Positions 5,421 through 6,490 of a stretch of 6,490 nucleotides of DNA are shown piece by piece. Location of the stretch: the NCBI GenBank assembly GCA_030430995.1, contig JAUIKA010000062.1, positions 1-6,490 on the forward strand, given 5' to 3'. Numbering within the stretch: the stretch's first letter is position 1; every line of letters begins with the position of its first letter. The position numbers and the translations under genes are program-made. The notes beneath the pieces were generated by a model. That model ran no database searches and was not told the DNA's origin. It was given only the letters and a program-made list of their open reading frames with translations. This stretch comes from Alphaproteobacteria bacterium. Its GTDB lineage: Bacteria; Pseudomonadota; Alphaproteobacteria; Rickettsiales; Rickettsiaceae.

Positions 5421-6490
5421 GATATGGTCATTAATTCTAATAGCGTCTCTGAGGCTGTTTCTCCATATTTACTCTGCCCATTTATTAGAAAGGAATATTG
5501 CTCTATAAGCTTAGCCGTCATGCCATCTCTACCCATCAGCATTGATGCTTGGAGGAGGCTTATGCCACAGATATGCTCACTCAGAGCTTCAGGCTTAACA
5601 TTATGTATAAACTGAATTGTTTGAAAATCATCATTTTCTAATGCGTATATTAATGTACTGTCAATGCTGCTACTTTTATTGATTATGGATGCCGCTAGCT
5701 CTTGTAAGTTTCTACTAATAATCTCTTGCAACATTGTCTTGCCATCTAAGGTATATTTTGCAAAATCTGCCCCTTTATTTAATGCATGCTCTAATAAGTG
5801 ATGTGAAGCTTTTTGTAGGCATAACATTCCAAAATAGCTTGCATCAAAATTATTGGCATGGATAAGATTGGTAATATCAATGTCTTTAGGATCTGTGCTT
5901 TCTATTACTTCAAATAGCAGCCAGGCCAATTCTTTGCTGTCAGAATTTGCAATAAAATTATTAATAGAGTTTTTTATATTATGTAAGTCAGCTGACGCTT
6001 TTTCGCGTTTTATCAATGTGTTTTTCAGCTCTATTTCTAATTGACTAGCTTCTATTTGCAAGCCTCTGATGGTGTCTAATGCAGAGTCATATCGTCCTGT
6101 TTTTATATAATATTGGTTTTTTGCTTTGTAGAAATTGTTACTAGCACAATTCATCTCTTGCACAAGCTCTCTATGGTGATATGCTATATTGTATTTATTA
6201 ACATCATCATAAGCATAAAAAACCTGTTTGTAATAACCTTTTATTTTTGCTTCTACTGATGAAACCGCCCTTCGTTTCCCACTTAATGCATATTGCTTTT
6301 CAGAGATGCTATTTTTTATGCTGCGTTCTGCATCTCTTAAATCTCTGTTATATTCATATTGATCAAACGTATATTCTTTGTAATGATTATGGTAGCAATG
6401 ACCCATACCAAAAAAACCTCTATGTTTACCTTTGGACATATGTGATGTAGAACTATAGTAAGGGTTTGCATCTAAATCTGGTTTATATTT
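5417..6490 (-). CDS. Coiled-coil protein with degenerate ankyrin repeats (5' end probably outside window)
   Basis: The stop is TGA at 5419-5417. There is an ATG at 6439, but 17 sense codons precede it to the right edge (KYKPDLDANPYYSSTSH) and no Shine-Dalgarno stands before it, so the real start probably lies outside the window. Numbered from that ATG, residues 6-19 are His/Gly/aromatic-rich with H6, H14, C15, H17 and H19, a possible metal-binding patch. Residues 30-160 are long charged helices, likely coiled coil. Residues 165-335 are degenerate ankyrin-type helices, e.g. HHLLEHALNKGADF followed by DGKTMLQEII, and GISLLQASMLMGRDGMTAKLI. No signal peptide, membrane helix or enzyme motif is seen. 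The coil-then-ankyrin order matches the downstream 893-residue protein, suggesting paralogous or cooperating proteins. The TGA overlaps the ATG of the 52-residue gene. A protein-binding role is inferred from the domain type; the partner is unknown. Confidence 0.88.
   Translation of the reverse strand, partial: KYKPDLDANPYYSSTSHMSKGKHRGFFGMGHCYHNHYKEYTFDQYEYNRDLRDAERSIKNSISEKQYALSGKRRAVSSVEAKIKGYYKQVFYAYDDVNKYNIAYHHRELVQEMNCASNNFYKAKNQYYIKTGRYDSALDTIRGLQIEASQLEIELKNTLIKREKASADLHNIKNSINNFIANSDSKELAWLLFEVIESTDPKDIDITNLIHANNFDASYFGMLCLQKASHHLLEHALNKGADFAKYTLDGKTMLQEIISRNLQELAASIINKSSSIDSTLIYALENDDFQTIQFIHNVKPEALSEHICGISLLQASMLMGRDGMTAKLIEQYSFLINGQSKYGETASETLLELMTIS

Noticed and set aside
5400..5470. 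Programmed frameshift fusing the coiled-coil gene to the 52-residue frame
   Set aside because: The second frame is open for 16 codons before its ATG, so a shift is possible, but no slippery heptamer is present in the upstream frame. ATGA stop-start coupling explains the arrangement more simply.
5424..6450. Plus-strand open frames of 63-67 codons at 5424-5615, 5853-6044 and 6247-6450
   Set aside because: All lie wholly or almost wholly antisense to the coiled-coil/ankyrin gene, lack start signals and show no recognisable product.

Overview
The window is AT-rich, roughly one third G+C by eye. All supportable coding capacity lies on the minus strand, so genes read from high to low coordinates. 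Ankyrin repeats, a coiled-coil partner and a helical scaffold-like protein with no enzyme signature are typical of accessory, host-interaction loci in obligate or facultative intracellular bacteria, for example amoeba-associated Rickettsiales or Legionellales. That placement is inferred from composition and domain type only. I see no marker gene that fixes the taxon.

Layout in transcription order. (1) 6490 to 5417: a coiled-coil protein with degenerate ankyrin repeats. Its frame is open to the right edge, so the true start is probably outside the window. (2) 5420 to 5262: a 52-residue, very acidic small protein whose ATG overlaps the TGA of gene 1 (ATGA). (3) 5256 to 2575: an 893-residue protein with an N-terminal coiled coil, about 15 ankyrin-type repeats, a glycine-rich non-ankyrin insert and an internally duplicated four-repeat block; it starts 5 nt after gene 2. 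Genes 1 to 3 look like one translationally coupled operon. (4) A 122-bp gap holds two hairpin-forming inverted repeats and a possible promoter. (5) 2452 to 2264: a 62-residue Ser/Thr/Gly-rich protein with a good ribosome binding site and a likely intrinsic terminator behind it. (6) 2140 to 1: the first 713 residues of a large protein that I do not recognise, probably an alpha-helical solenoid, running off the left edge.

Working picture (inference): genes 1 to 3 encode two coil-plus-ankyrin proteins made together with a small acidic protein, plausibly partners in one complex or a set of secreted host-targeting proteins. The 62-residue gene appears to be a separate transcription unit. Its C-terminal half weakly resembles the non-ankyrin insert of the 893-residue protein, which may link the two units. 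No RNA gene, mobile element, CRISPR array or enzyme was found.
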